A DNA stretch of 5,799 nucleotides from Paracoccaceae bacterium (GTDB lineage Bacteria; Pseudomonadota; Alphaproteobacteria; Rhodobacterales; Rhodobacteraceae): contig JAFGVZ010000154.1 of the NCBI GenBank assembly GCA_016937725.1, forward strand, positions 1 through 5,799, read 5' to 3'. Made by a program: the position numbers and the translations under genes. The notes under the pieces were generated by a model. That model ran no database searches. It saw nothing but the letters and a program-made list of their open reading frames with translations, and was not told where the DNA came from. Positions 1-5,476 of the stretch are shown piece by piece; the stretch's first letter is position 1, and the number at the start of each line of letters is the position of its first letter.

Positions 1-282
1 ATGGTCTACCGGCTGGACAGTGATGGCGCAGGTCTGGTGATCTTTGCCGACTTGGCAAACCATCCCGTCTGGTCGCTGGCGCGCCCCGATTGGGAGGTGC
101 GGTTCGACGCCGACAAGGCCCAGGCTGCCGCCAGCCGCCGCAACGTGCTGGGCATGATCGCCGCCGACCGCATTCCGGCGATTGGCTATCACATGCCCTT
201 CCCGGCGGTCGGCTATGTCGATACCGGGACCGACGGGGCAGAGTTCCGCTGGGTGCCCGAAACGGGCCAGTTGATGGGCTGA
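1..282 (+). CDS. MBL-fold metallohydrolase, C-terminal fragment (5' end outside window)
   Basis: This is the last 93 codons of a protein resembling zinc-dependent hydrolases of the metallo-beta-lactamase fold. The ATG at base 1 is probably an internal codon, because the fragment begins well inside the fold. Visible late-domain landmarks are an ADLANHPV segment (residues 16-23 of the fragment), whose Asp17 would be the bridging metal ligand, and GYHMPFPAVGYV (62-73), whose His64 would be the last metal-binding histidine, followed by a C-terminal strand ending in FRWVP. The usual HxHxDH motif must lie upstream of the window. Family members include lactonases, glyoxalase-like enzymes and other esterases, so the substrate cannot be named. 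It ends in TGA and is followed 25 bp later by a rho-independent terminator. It is convergent with the C-S lyase gene. Fold assignment is fairly sure; function is not. Confidence 0.8.
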   Translation: MVYRLDSDGAGLVIFADLANHPVWSLARPDWEVRFDADKAQAAASRRNVLGMIAADRIPAIGYHMPFPAVGYVDTGTDGAEFRWVPETGQLMG

Positions 283-307
283 TTGCGGCCAAATACCACG
301 ACAATGC

Positions 308-338
308 GCCCCGGCCTTCGCGCCGGGGCCTCTTGTTT
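308..338 (+). terminator. Rho-independent terminator after the MBL-fold gene
   Basis: A perfect 8 bp GC-rich stem (GCCCCGGC at 308-315 pairing with GCCGGGGC at 322-329) with a 6-base loop is followed by the pyrimidine-rich tail CTCTTGTTT. It lies 25 bp past the stop codon of the upstream gene and is oriented correctly for it. Confidence 0.7.
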
Positions 339-384
339 CAGGATCTGCTATTTCAGGGCCGAATATTTCGGGGTCGGGCCAGAG

Positions 385-406
385 GCCCCGGCGCTGGGGC
401 CGGGGC
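385..406. terminator. Second GC-rich hairpin, possible terminator for the C-S lyase gene
   Basis: A perfect 8 bp stem, GCCCCGGC at 385-392 with GCCGGGGC at 399-406 and loop GCTGGG, lies 12 bp beyond the stop codon of the minus-strand gene. Both arms are identical to those of the hairpin at 308-329. Neither strand shows a real T-run after it (the minus strand continues CTCTGGCC), so intrinsic termination is uncertain. It may act as a transcript 3'-end stabiliser or work together with the first hairpin in this convergent gap. Confidence 0.4.
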
Positions 407-418
407 GGGTCTTCCCTG

Positions 419-1591
419 CTATTGAAGGTCGCCAAAAGCGCGCTGCAACCGCGCCACCGCATCCTCGATCACCGAGCGCGGCGCGCCAAGGTTGAAGCGC
501 AGCCAGCTTGCGCCGCCGGTGCCAAAACTCGGCCCGTGATTGGCGGCGATCTTCGCGTCTTGCTCGACCCGCGCAGTAAACTCCGCCATATCCATGCCCG
601 TGCCTGAAAAATCGACCCAAGCCAGATAGGTCGCTTGCAACGGCATGGACCGCAGCCCCGGAATGGCGTTCACGCCCGCATCGAACAGGCGGCGATTTTC
701 GTCCAGATAGGTGCACAGCCCATCCAGCCATTCGGCCCCCCGCGGAGAATAGGCCGCTGCAACTGCGTGCAGGCCAAAGCTGTTGGGCGAAATGCCCAAA
801 GCGCCCAGTGTGGCGGTAAATTGCGCGCGCAAGCGGTCGTCGGGGATAATGACCTGCCCGCAATGCGTGCCGGCAATGTTGAAGGTCTTGGAGGGTGCCG
901 TCAGCATGACCACCCTGTCCATATGTTCGGGCGCAGCCAAGGGCATGACACTGTGTTTTTGCCTCGGCATAACAAGATCATGGTGAATTTCGTCCGAGAC
1001 CAACAGCAGATTATGCTGCGCGCAGAGCTCGGCCACGGCGCGCAGTTCGTCCACCGTCCAGACCCGCCCGCCGGGATTATGCGGCGAGCAGAGGATAACC
1101 ATGCGGGTGTTGTCATCGACCAGCGCTTCAGCAACGTCGAGATCCATCTGATACAGGCCATCCACCTCGGCCAGCGGACATTCGACCACCTTGCGCCCCG
1201 CTGCATGGATGACCCGCGCAAACGCATGGTAAACGGGGGTGAACAACATCACCCCGTCCCCCGGCGCGGTCCATGTGTGCAGGCACAGCCCCACCGCATT
1301 GACCAAGCCGTGCGTGGTCGAGATATGCGCCGGGTCCACCTGCCAGCCATGGCGGTTTTCCATCCACCAGCAGATCGCGGACCGGTAAGCATTGTCATCG
1401 CCGAAATAGCCGTAAATCCCGTGGTCGAGCATGGCTTGCAGCGCATCCTGCACCACCTGTGGCGGTCGGAAATCCATATCCGCGACCCACATGGCCAAAC
1501 CGTCGTCAGGGGATACGCCGTAAAGCGGCTCCATCATGTCCCACTTCGAGCAATGCGTGCCGCGCCGGTCGATGATTTCGTCGAAGTTCAT
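419..1591 (-). CDS. patB: MalY/PatB-family PLP-dependent C-S lyase (cystathionine beta-lyase type)
   Basis: A 390-residue fold-type I pyridoxal-phosphate enzyme, full length for the MalY/PatB group. These cytoplasmic enzymes cleave the C-S bond of cystathionine or related cysteine conjugates, giving homocysteine or another thiol plus pyruvate and ammonia. The family start MNFDEIIDRRGTHCSKWD is present, then WVADMDF (45-51-ish), CSPHNPGGR (168-176, with Asn172 near the cofactor ring), SDEIHHD (Asp200 pairing with the pyridine nitrogen), SKTFN (Lys235, Schiff-base lysine) and RFNLGAP (Arg365, substrate carboxylate). No key residue is missing. The start at 1591 is chosen because AAAGG sits 6 bases upstream and the N-terminus matches the family; the frame stays open to 1678 but the extra 29 residues look like untranslated leader. 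It is divergent from def across 99 bp. The exact substrate (cystathionine versus another thioether) cannot be read from sequence; some relatives also act as regulators. Confidence 0.92.
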   Translation of the reverse strand: MNFDEIIDRRGTHCSKWDMMEPLYGVSPDDGLAMWVADMDFRPPQVVQDALQAMLDHGIYGYFGDDNAYRSAICWWMENRHGWQVDPAHISTTHGLVNAVGLCLHTWTAPGDGVMLFTPVYHAFARVIHAAGRKVVECPLAEVDGLYQMDLDVAEALVDDNTRMVILCSPHNPGGRVWTVDELRAVAELCAQHNLLLVSDEIHHDLVMPRQKHSVMPLAAPEHMDRVVMLTAPSKTFNIAGTHCGQVIIPDDRLRAQFTATLGALGISPNSFGLHAVAAAYSPRGAEWLDGLCTYLDENRRLFDAGVNAIPGLRSMPLQATYLAWVDFSGTGMDMAEFTARVEQDAKIAANHGPSFGTGGASWLRFNLGAPRSVIEDAVARLQRAFGDLQ

Positions 1592-1654
1592 GGGCTGCCT
1601 TTCGTTTTCTGGCAAGCTGTCCGCTGTTTGCGCGGCTTTCAAGCCCAAAAGCCG

Positions 1655-1681
1655 TTGAATGCGCGTCTGCCATCGCATAAA
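1655..1681 (+). promoter_or_regulatory. Candidate sigma-70-type promoter of def
   Basis: TTGAAT (1655-1660, 4 or 5 of 6 consensus-like) and CATAAA (1676-1681, 4 of 6) are separated by 15 bp. A start site about 7 bases after the -10 would fall at about 1688, only a few bases before the def ATG at 1691, giving an almost leaderless mRNA. Spacing is shorter than ideal, so this is a weak prediction. It lies in the 99 bp region between the divergent C-S lyase and def genes; I could not pick a convincing promoter for the minus-strand gene there. Confidence 0.3.
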
Positions 1682-1690
1682 TCGCTAGGA

Positions 1691-2212
1691 ATGAGCATTC
1701 GACCCATCCTGATCCATCCCGATCCGCGGCTGAAAAAGCTGTGCGACCCGGTGTCTGACGTGACCACTGACATCGGCAAGCTGGCCGAGGATATGCTGGA
1801 AACCATGTATGACGCGCCCGGTGTCGGACTGGCTGCGCCGCAGGTGGGGGTGTTGAAGCGCATTTTCGTCATGGATTGCGTCAAGGAAGAAGGCGAGGCC
1901 CCGCGCCCCTTGGTTCTGATCAACCCAGAGATCATCGCCGCGTCGGACGAGACGAACACCTACGAGGAAGGCTGCCTGTCCATCCCCGAGCAATATGGTG
2001 AGGTGACACGCCCCAAGCTGGTCACGATGCGTTGGATGGGGTTGGACGGCAAATTGCACGAAGATGAGTTCGACGGGTTATGGGCCACCTGCGCGCAGCA
2101 CGAATTGGACCATCTGAACGGCAAGTTGTTCATTGACCATCTGGGCGCGATCAAGCGCCAGATGATTACCCGCAAGATGGTGAAATACAAACGCGAGCGG
2201 ACGCGCGCGTGA
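1691..2212 (+). CDS. def: Peptide deformylase
   Basis: A 173-residue metalloenzyme, normal length, that removes the formyl group from the N-terminal methionine of nascent proteins at the ribosome. All three signature motifs are intact: motif 1 GVGLAAPQVG (residues 44-53), motif 2 EGCLSIPE (93-100) with metal ligand Cys95, and motif 3 QHELDHLNG (136-144) with metal ligands His137 and His141 and catalytic Glu138. The basic tail (KYKRERTRA) is typical of bacterial type 1 enzymes. The start is set by the family N-terminus MSIRPILIHPDPRL. The only Shine-Dalgarno-like string, AGGA, abuts the ATG with no spacer, which is unusual and may point to leaderless translation. It is first gene of a cluster with a deformylase-like paralogue (4 bp overlap) and fmt. 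Very likely the essential, active copy. Confidence 0.97.
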   Translation: MSIRPILIHPDPRLKKLCDPVSDVTTDIGKLAEDMLETMYDAPGVGLAAPQVGVLKRIFVMDCVKEEGEAPRPLVLINPEIIAASDETNTYEEGCLSIPEQYGEVTRPKLVTMRWMGLDGKLHEDEFDGLWATCAQHELDHLNGKLFIDHLGAIKRQMITRKMVKYKRERTRA

Positions 2213-2703
2213 CCGTTCGGCGCTGCTTGCCTTGGCCCGACCCGGTGCTGCGGCGCAAAGCCGTGTCGGTTGATACGATCACGGAGGAAATTCGCGCCAT
2301 CTGGGACGACATGATCGACACGATGGAGGCCATGCCGGGCGTGGGTCTTGCCGCGCCGCAAATCGGGGTCAGCTTGCGGCTGGCGGTGGTTGATGCGTCC
2401 AAGACGCGCGGACAGGCCGTGCGCATGGCGAACCCGGAGATCTTGCACGCCAGCGCGATCACGCGCCCGCATGACGAGGCCAGCCCGAACCTGCCCGGTG
2501 TTCATGCGTGCATTGAACGCCCGCGCGCGGTGACATTGCGGTTTTTGAACGCAGATGACGTGTTGGAAGAGCGCGAGATGGTCGGGCTTTGGGCGACCAG
2601 CGTGCAACACCAGATCGACCATCTGGACGGGCGGATGTTCTTTGACCGTTTAAGCCGCGTGAAGCGCGACATGTTGCTGCGGCGTGCCGGGAAGCAACGT
2701 TAG
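2209..2703 (+). CDS. Degenerate peptide deformylase-like protein
   Basis: A 164-residue paralogue of the preceding deformylase. Its N-terminus (LPWPDPVLRRKAVSV) and motif 1 GVGLAAPQIG (44-53) are intact. Motif 2 reads EASPN (90-94) instead of EGCLS, so the metal-binding cysteine is replaced by Ser92, although a Cys101 lies nine residues on. Motif 3 reads QHQIDHLDG (133-141): both histidines (134 and 138) stay, but the catalytic glutamate is Gln135. Family knowledge predicts little or no normal deformylase activity. The reading frame is otherwise clean and full length, so it seems selected rather than decaying. GTG is the start, inside a GTGA overlap with the def stop, implying translational coupling. 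Possible roles are a binding or regulatory partner of the active enzyme, or an enzyme with altered chemistry; the sequence does not decide. It is often annotated simply as peptide deformylase. Confidence 0.93.
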   Translation: MTVRRCLPWPDPVLRRKAVSVDTITEEIRAIWDDMIDTMEAMPGVGLAAPQIGVSLRLAVVDASKTRGQAVRMANPEILHASAITRPHDEASPNLPGVHACIERPRAVTLRFLNADDVLEEREMVGLWATSVQHQIDHLDGRMFFDRLSRVKRDMLLRRAGKQR

Positions 2704-2714
2704 ACCCGTGGCCG

Positions 2715-2778
2715 CCGTGGTGCTGGCGAGGGGCCAGCCCCTCGCGCTCCACGGAGTATTTGGGGCAAGATGAAGGGG
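2715..2778 (+). repeat. Hairpin repeat element upstream of fmt
   Basis: An extended stem-loop: outer arms CCGTGG (2715-2720) and CCACGG (2749-2754), inner arms GCGAGGGG (2726-2733) and CCCCTCGC (2738-2745), with a 4-base loop. It is followed directly by GAGTATTTGGGGCAAGATGAAGG. From memory, hairpins followed by a GGAGTATTT...AAGATGAAG flank are a frequent intergenic element in Rhodobacterales genomes; only one copy is in this window, so repetitiveness is not shown here. No T-run follows, so it is not a standard terminator. Its 3' end holds the AAGGGG that would serve as the ribosome binding site of fmt. Confidence 0.6.
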
Positions 2779-2784
2779 AAAGCG

Positions 2785-3696
2785 ATGCGGGTTGTCTTTA
2801 TGGGAACGCCGGAATTCTCGGTCGCCGCGCTGGAGGCTGTCCATGCCGCGCATGAGGTGGTCTGTGTCTACACCCAGCCGCCGCGCCCTGCGGGCCGTGG
2901 CAAGAGGGACCGGCCCAGCCCCGTGCAAGCGCGGGCAGAGGCTTTGGGGCTGCCGGTGCGTCACCCGGTCAGCCTGAAAGGTGCGCAGGCGCAGGCGGAG
3001 TTTGCGGCGCTGCATGCCGATGTCGCCGTGGTCGTGGCCTATGGTCTGATCTTGCCGCAAGCGGTGCTGGACGCGCCGCGCCATGGCTGCCTGAACATTC
3101 ATGCCAGCTTGCTGCCGCGCTGGCGGGGGGCCGCGCCCATTCACCGCGCGATCATGGCGGGAGATGCGGAAACCGGAATCTGCATTATGCAGATGGAGGC
3201 AGGGCTGGACACTGGCCCGGTCTTGTTACGCGATACGACCGCGATTGCCGAGAGCGACACCACCGCCAGCCTGCATGACCGTCTGTCAGCGATGGGCGCG
3301 CGGTTGATCGTGGATGCCTTGGCGCAGTTGGACAGGCTTGTGCCGCAGCCACAGCCCGAAGACGGTGTGACCTATGCGGCCAAGATCGACAAGGCCGAGG
3401 CGCGGATCGACTGGGCGCAACCCGCCGCGGTGGTGGCACGGCAGATCAGGGCGCTCTCGCCCTTTCCCGGCGCGTGGAGCGACAGTCCTATAGGGCGCTT
3501 GAAGCTGCTGGATGCGCGCGCAGTGGAAGGCAAAGGCGCACCCGGCGCGGTGCTGGACGGGCTGACGATTGCTTGCGGCACGGGCGCGGTGCAGGTTCTT
3601 AGCGTGCAACGCGAAGGCAAACGCGCCAGCGACACCGAGGCATTCTTGAACGGGCACCGCTTTGCACCGGGCACGATGTTGGGCGATGCGCCATAG
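2785..3696 (+). CDS. fmt: Methionyl-tRNA formyltransferase
   Basis: A 303-residue cytoplasmic enzyme that transfers a formyl group from 10-formyltetrahydrofolate to Met-tRNAfMet, making the initiator tRNA used by bacterial ribosomes. The N-terminal formyltransferase domain shows MGTPEF (6-11), a VVVAYGLILP strand (82-91) and CLNIHASLLPRWRGAAPI (102-119), with catalytic Asn104 and His106, then GLDTGPVL with catalytic Asp142. The C-terminal OB-fold-like tRNA-binding domain runs from about residue 200, including FPGAWS. Length is normal. The start at 2785 is preferred over an in-frame ATG at 2770 because AAGGGG (2773-2778) lies 6 bases before it and MRVVFMGTPEF is the family start. It follows the two deformylase genes, the classic def-fmt pairing, although an 81 bp gap with a hairpin element lies between. 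Confidence 0.97.
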   Translation: MRVVFMGTPEFSVAALEAVHAAHEVVCVYTQPPRPAGRGKRDRPSPVQARAEALGLPVRHPVSLKGAQAQAEFAALHADVAVVVAYGLILPQAVLDAPRHGCLNIHASLLPRWRGAAPIHRAIMAGDAETGICIMQMEAGLDTGPVLLRDTTAIAESDTTASLHDRLSAMGARLIVDALAQLDRLVPQPQPEDGVTYAAKIDKAEARIDWAQPAAVVARQIRALSPFPGAWSDSPIGRLKLLDARAVEGKGAPGAVLDGLTIACGTGAVQVLSVQREGKRASDTEAFLNGHRFAPGTMLGDAP

Positions 3697-3768
3697 GCCG
3701 ATCGCGCGCAATGCGCAAGTTTCGGGGTGCTTGGCCCCATGGCGCTTGGTATCTTCAAAGCTTGATGA

Positions 3769-3774
3769 GGAGCC
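3769..3774 (+). promoter_or_regulatory. Ribosome binding site of the Ada-like gene
   Basis: A GAGGAG-type Shine-Dalgarno lies about 5 bases before the ATG at 3778 and fixes that start. The 81 bp gap after fmt shows short direct repeats (GCTTGG at 3729-3734 and 3744-3749) but no convincing terminator or promoter, so read-through from fmt is possible. Confidence 0.55.
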
Positions 3775-3777
3775 GCC

Positions 3778-4629
3778 ATGGACCAAAGCTATCATTACAA
3801 GCTGATCGCCCGCGCCATTGCGCTGATTGATGCACCGGGCGGCACTGCGCGCAGTCTGGAAGACTTGGCGGCAGAGCTGGGGCTAAGCCCCGCGCATTTT
3901 CAGCGGGTATTCAGCGCTTGGGCCGGGGTTTCGCCCAAACGCTACCAGCAATACCTGACCCTGGGCCATGCGCGCCGCTTGCTGGAAGCGCGCTTTTCCA
4001 CCTTCGACACCGCGTTGCAGCTTGGCCTGTCAGGGCAAGCGCGCCTGCATGACCTGTTCCTGCGTTGGGAAGCCATGACACCGGGTGAATACGCCAGGCG
4101 TGGCGATGGGTTGACCATTTGGCACGGCTGGGTGGACAGCCCGTTCGGCCCAGCCCTTGCGATGGCAACAGAGCGCGGCCTGTGCGGGCTGGCCTTTGCC
4201 GATACAGCGGAGGACCCCGAAACCTTGGCCGATATGGTCCGGCGCTGGCCCAAGGCCCGCTACGTGGCAGATGCGCAGGCGGTGTCGCAGCATATGGGTG
4301 ATCTGTTTGACGGGCGTGGTGCTACCCGGCTGCACTTGATGGGCACGCCTTTCCAGATCAAGGTTTGGGAAGCATTGTTGCAGGTGCCACAAGGCCATGT
4401 GACGAGCTATGGAGAGGTCGCAAAACAGGTCTGCTCGGAGCGCGCCGCGCGCGCCGTGGGCAGCGCCGTTGGGCGCAATCCGTTGGGTTTTGTCATCCCC
4501 TGCCACCGCGTTTTGCAAGGCAATGGGGCCTTGGGGGGCTACCATTGGGGGCTGACGCGCAAACGCGCCATGCTGGGTTGGGAAGCCGCCCGCACCGAAG
4601 CCGCAAGCGCGCCTTTGACGCAAGCGTGA
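3778..4629 (+). CDS. ada: Ada-like protein: AraC-type HTH fused to O6-methylguanine-DNA methyltransferase
   Basis: A 283-residue DNA-repair protein. Residues 1-107 form an AraC-type double helix-turn-helix (LEDLAAELGLSPAHFQRVFSAW, split by a loop, then a second helix pair ending MTPGEYAR). Residues 112-180 are the ribonuclease-like N-terminal part of the methyltransferase, and 188-270 the active-site domain: GTPFQIKVWEAL (189-200), VTSYGEVA (208-215), RAVGSAVGRNP (225-235, with the likely DNA-intercalating arginine) and PCHRV (241-245), with Cys242 the methyl acceptor. It moves the alkyl group from O6-alkylguanine in DNA to that cysteine irreversibly. The N-terminal zinc-cysteine domain of E. 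coli Ada, which senses methylphosphotriesters and switches on activation, is absent; this shorter layout is known in other bacteria. Whether it activates genes is therefore unclear. It may be transcribed from its own promoter or from fmt. Confidence 0.94.
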   Translation: MDQSYHYKLIARAIALIDAPGGTARSLEDLAAELGLSPAHFQRVFSAWAGVSPKRYQQYLTLGHARRLLEARFSTFDTALQLGLSGQARLHDLFLRWEAMTPGEYARRGDGLTIWHGWVDSPFGPALAMATERGLCGLAFADTAEDPETLADMVRRWPKARYVADAQAVSQHMGDLFDGRGATRLHLMGTPFQIKVWEALLQVPQGHVTSYGEVAKQVCSERAARAVGSAVGRNPLGFVIPCHRVLQGNGALGGYHWGLTRKRAMLGWEAARTEAASAPLTQA

Positions 4630-4708
4630 TGGCGAAACCCCGCGCATGGGCGGCACGCCGGATAGGCGATGTCCCGGACAGATGGTATGACACCGACAAT
4701 AGCTTCGA

Positions 4709-4713
4709 AGGAG
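4709..4713 (+). promoter_or_regulatory. Ribosome binding site of the OmpA-domain lipoprotein
   Basis: GAAGGAG upstream of the ATG at 4721, with about 7 bases between, gives a well placed Shine-Dalgarno and supports this start. The rest of the 91 bp gap after the Ada-like gene shows no hairpin with a T-run and no promoter I can defend. Confidence 0.6.
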
Positions 4714-4720
4714 CATACTT

Positions 4721-5359
4721 ATGAGACTTGCCGCGTCCCTTGCCGTTTGTGCCTTTTCACTCAGCGCCTGTGCGCCCGACCCGAATAACCCGCAGAACCG
4801 AACACTCGTCGGCGCGCTGACCGGAGCAGCCGTGGGCGGCGTCGTGGGTGCCGCTACAGGTGATGGGGGCGGACGCCGCGCCCTAGCAGGTGCTGTCATT
4901 GGCGGCACCACAGGCGCATTGATCGGCCAACAGCTTGACCGTCAGGCGGCCGAATTGCGACGCCAGTTGGGCGGGAATGTCGATGTTCAGAATACCGGGC
5001 AAGAGCTGATCCTGACGCTGCCGCAAGATCTGCTATTCGCCACAGACAGCGCCAATGTGCGGCCTGATTTGCAGACTGACTTGCGCGTGATTGCCAACAA
5101 CCTTGTGAACTACCCGCGCAGCGATGTGCGCGTTGTCGGCCATACCGACAATGTGGGGTCCGCCAGCTATAACCAAGGCTTGTCCGAACGGCGCGCGGCC
5201 AGCGTGGCGCAGGTGCTTTTCAACAATGGCGTGGCACCCGCACGCGTGCGCACCGAGGGGCGTGGTCTGTCGCAACCGATTGCCGACAATGGCACGGCGG
5301 CAGGTCGCCAACAGAACCGGAGGGTGGAAATTTTCATCCGGCCTTTGCAGCCTGCGTAA
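4721..5359 (+). CDS. Glycine-zipper, OmpA-domain outer-membrane lipoprotein (YiaD/Pal-like)
   Basis: A 212-residue envelope lipoprotein. A short signal peptide ends in the lipobox LSAC (residues 14-17), so Cys17 should be lipidated after cleavage; the following residue is Ala rather than Asp, consistent with outer-membrane sorting. Residues 29-69 are a glycine zipper made of two related 16-residue blocks (32-47 and 54-69) that may insert in or associate with the membrane. Residues about 95-210 are an OmpA C-terminal domain that binds peptidoglycan: LLFATDSANVRPD (104-116), VVGHTDNVGS (138-147) and LSERRAASV (154-162), where Asp143 and Arg158 match the diaminopimelate-binding pair of the family, and the closing QNRRVEIFI. 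It probably tethers the outer membrane to the cell wall. It is followed by a strong terminator, so it ends its transcript. Close relatives are YiaD and Pal; it lacks a clear tol-pal neighbourhood here. Confidence 0.94.
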   Translation: MRLAASLAVCAFSLSACAPDPNNPQNRTLVGALTGAAVGGVVGAATGDGGGRRALAGAVIGGTTGALIGQQLDRQAAELRRQLGGNVDVQNTGQELILTLPQDLLFATDSANVRPDLQTDLRVIANNLVNYPRSDVRVVGHTDNVGSASYNQGLSERRAASVAQVLFNNGVAPARVRTEGRGLSQPIADNGTAAGRQQNRRVEIFIRPLQPA

Positions 5360-5376
5360 GAGCGTCTGACCTTGGC

Positions 5377-5407
5377 AAAAGGGGTGGCCGGTTTGGCCAC
5401 CCTTTTT
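5377..5407 (+). terminator. Strong rho-independent terminator after the OmpA lipoprotein gene
   Basis: GGGTGGCC (5382-5389) pairs perfectly with GGCCACCC (5395-5402) around the loop GGTTT; the stem extends through a G-T pair and A-T pairs into the run TTTTT (5403-5407). The matching AAAA before the stem means it could also work on the other strand. It lies 18 bp after the stop codon. Confidence 0.9.
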
Positions 5408-5409
5408 CG

Positions 5410-5438
5410 TTGCGTGGGCGCGCGGGTGGTCATATCTT
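5410..5438 (+). promoter_or_regulatory. Candidate promoter of the GntR regulator gene
   Basis: TTGCGT (5410-5415) and TATCTT (5433-5438) are separated by exactly 17 bp, starting just after the upstream terminator. Matches to consensus are modest (3 and 4 of 6), but the position between a terminator and the next gene supports it. Confidence 0.35.
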
Positions 5439-5445
5439 TTTACCA
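5427..5445. promoter_or_regulatory. Possible operator: TGGT-N11-ACCA inverted repeat
   Basis: TGGT (5427-5430) and ACCA (5442-5445) form an inverted repeat that covers the candidate -10 element of the GntR gene. FadR/PdhR-type regulators usually bind TGGT-N3-ACCA sites, so the spacing here is about 8 bp longer than typical; it could be two half sites or chance. Autoregulation is the natural hypothesis. Confidence 0.25.
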
Positions 5446-5476
5446 ATACCCCGGGGCACGGGGGTTAGGAGGAGCC

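Noticed and set aside
283..495. A 70-codon + strand frame in the gap after the MBL-fold gene.
   Set aside because: It covers both hairpins and the antisense end of the C-S lyase gene, and has no ribosome binding site or similarity I can recognise.
1592..1678. A 29-residue N-terminal extension of the C-S lyase with an upstream ATG at 1678.
   Set aside because: The start at 1591 has a well spaced AAAGG and matches the family N-terminus; the extension would run almost to the def start and lacks a ribosome binding site I can see.
635..2212. A 525-codon + strand frame that runs antisense through the C-S lyase gene and joins def in frame, looking like a long fusion protein.
   Set aside because: The first two thirds are the complement of a clear PLP-enzyme gene; the residues show no domain and a composition expected of a GC-rich antisense frame. 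The real deformylase begins at 1691, where family similarity begins.
2770..2784. An earlier in-frame ATG for fmt that would add five residues.
   Set aside because: It lies within the hairpin element's flank, has a poor ribosome binding site, and the ATG at 2785 has AAGGGG 6 bases upstream and the usual family N-terminus.
3720..3738. GGGG...CCCC inverted repeat after fmt considered as a terminator.
   Set aside because: The stem is only 4 bp with a 7-base loop and is not followed by a T-run.
4365..4724. A 119-codon + strand frame overlapping the end of the Ada-like gene and the start of the OmpA lipoprotein.
   Set aside because: Most of it is an out-of-frame reading of the methyltransferase active-site domain, with arginine-rich, motif-free sequence.
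4030..4911. A 293-codon minus-strand frame opposite the Ada-like and OmpA genes.
   Set aside because: It is antisense to two genes with intact catalytic motifs, spans the gap between them and shows no recognisable motif.
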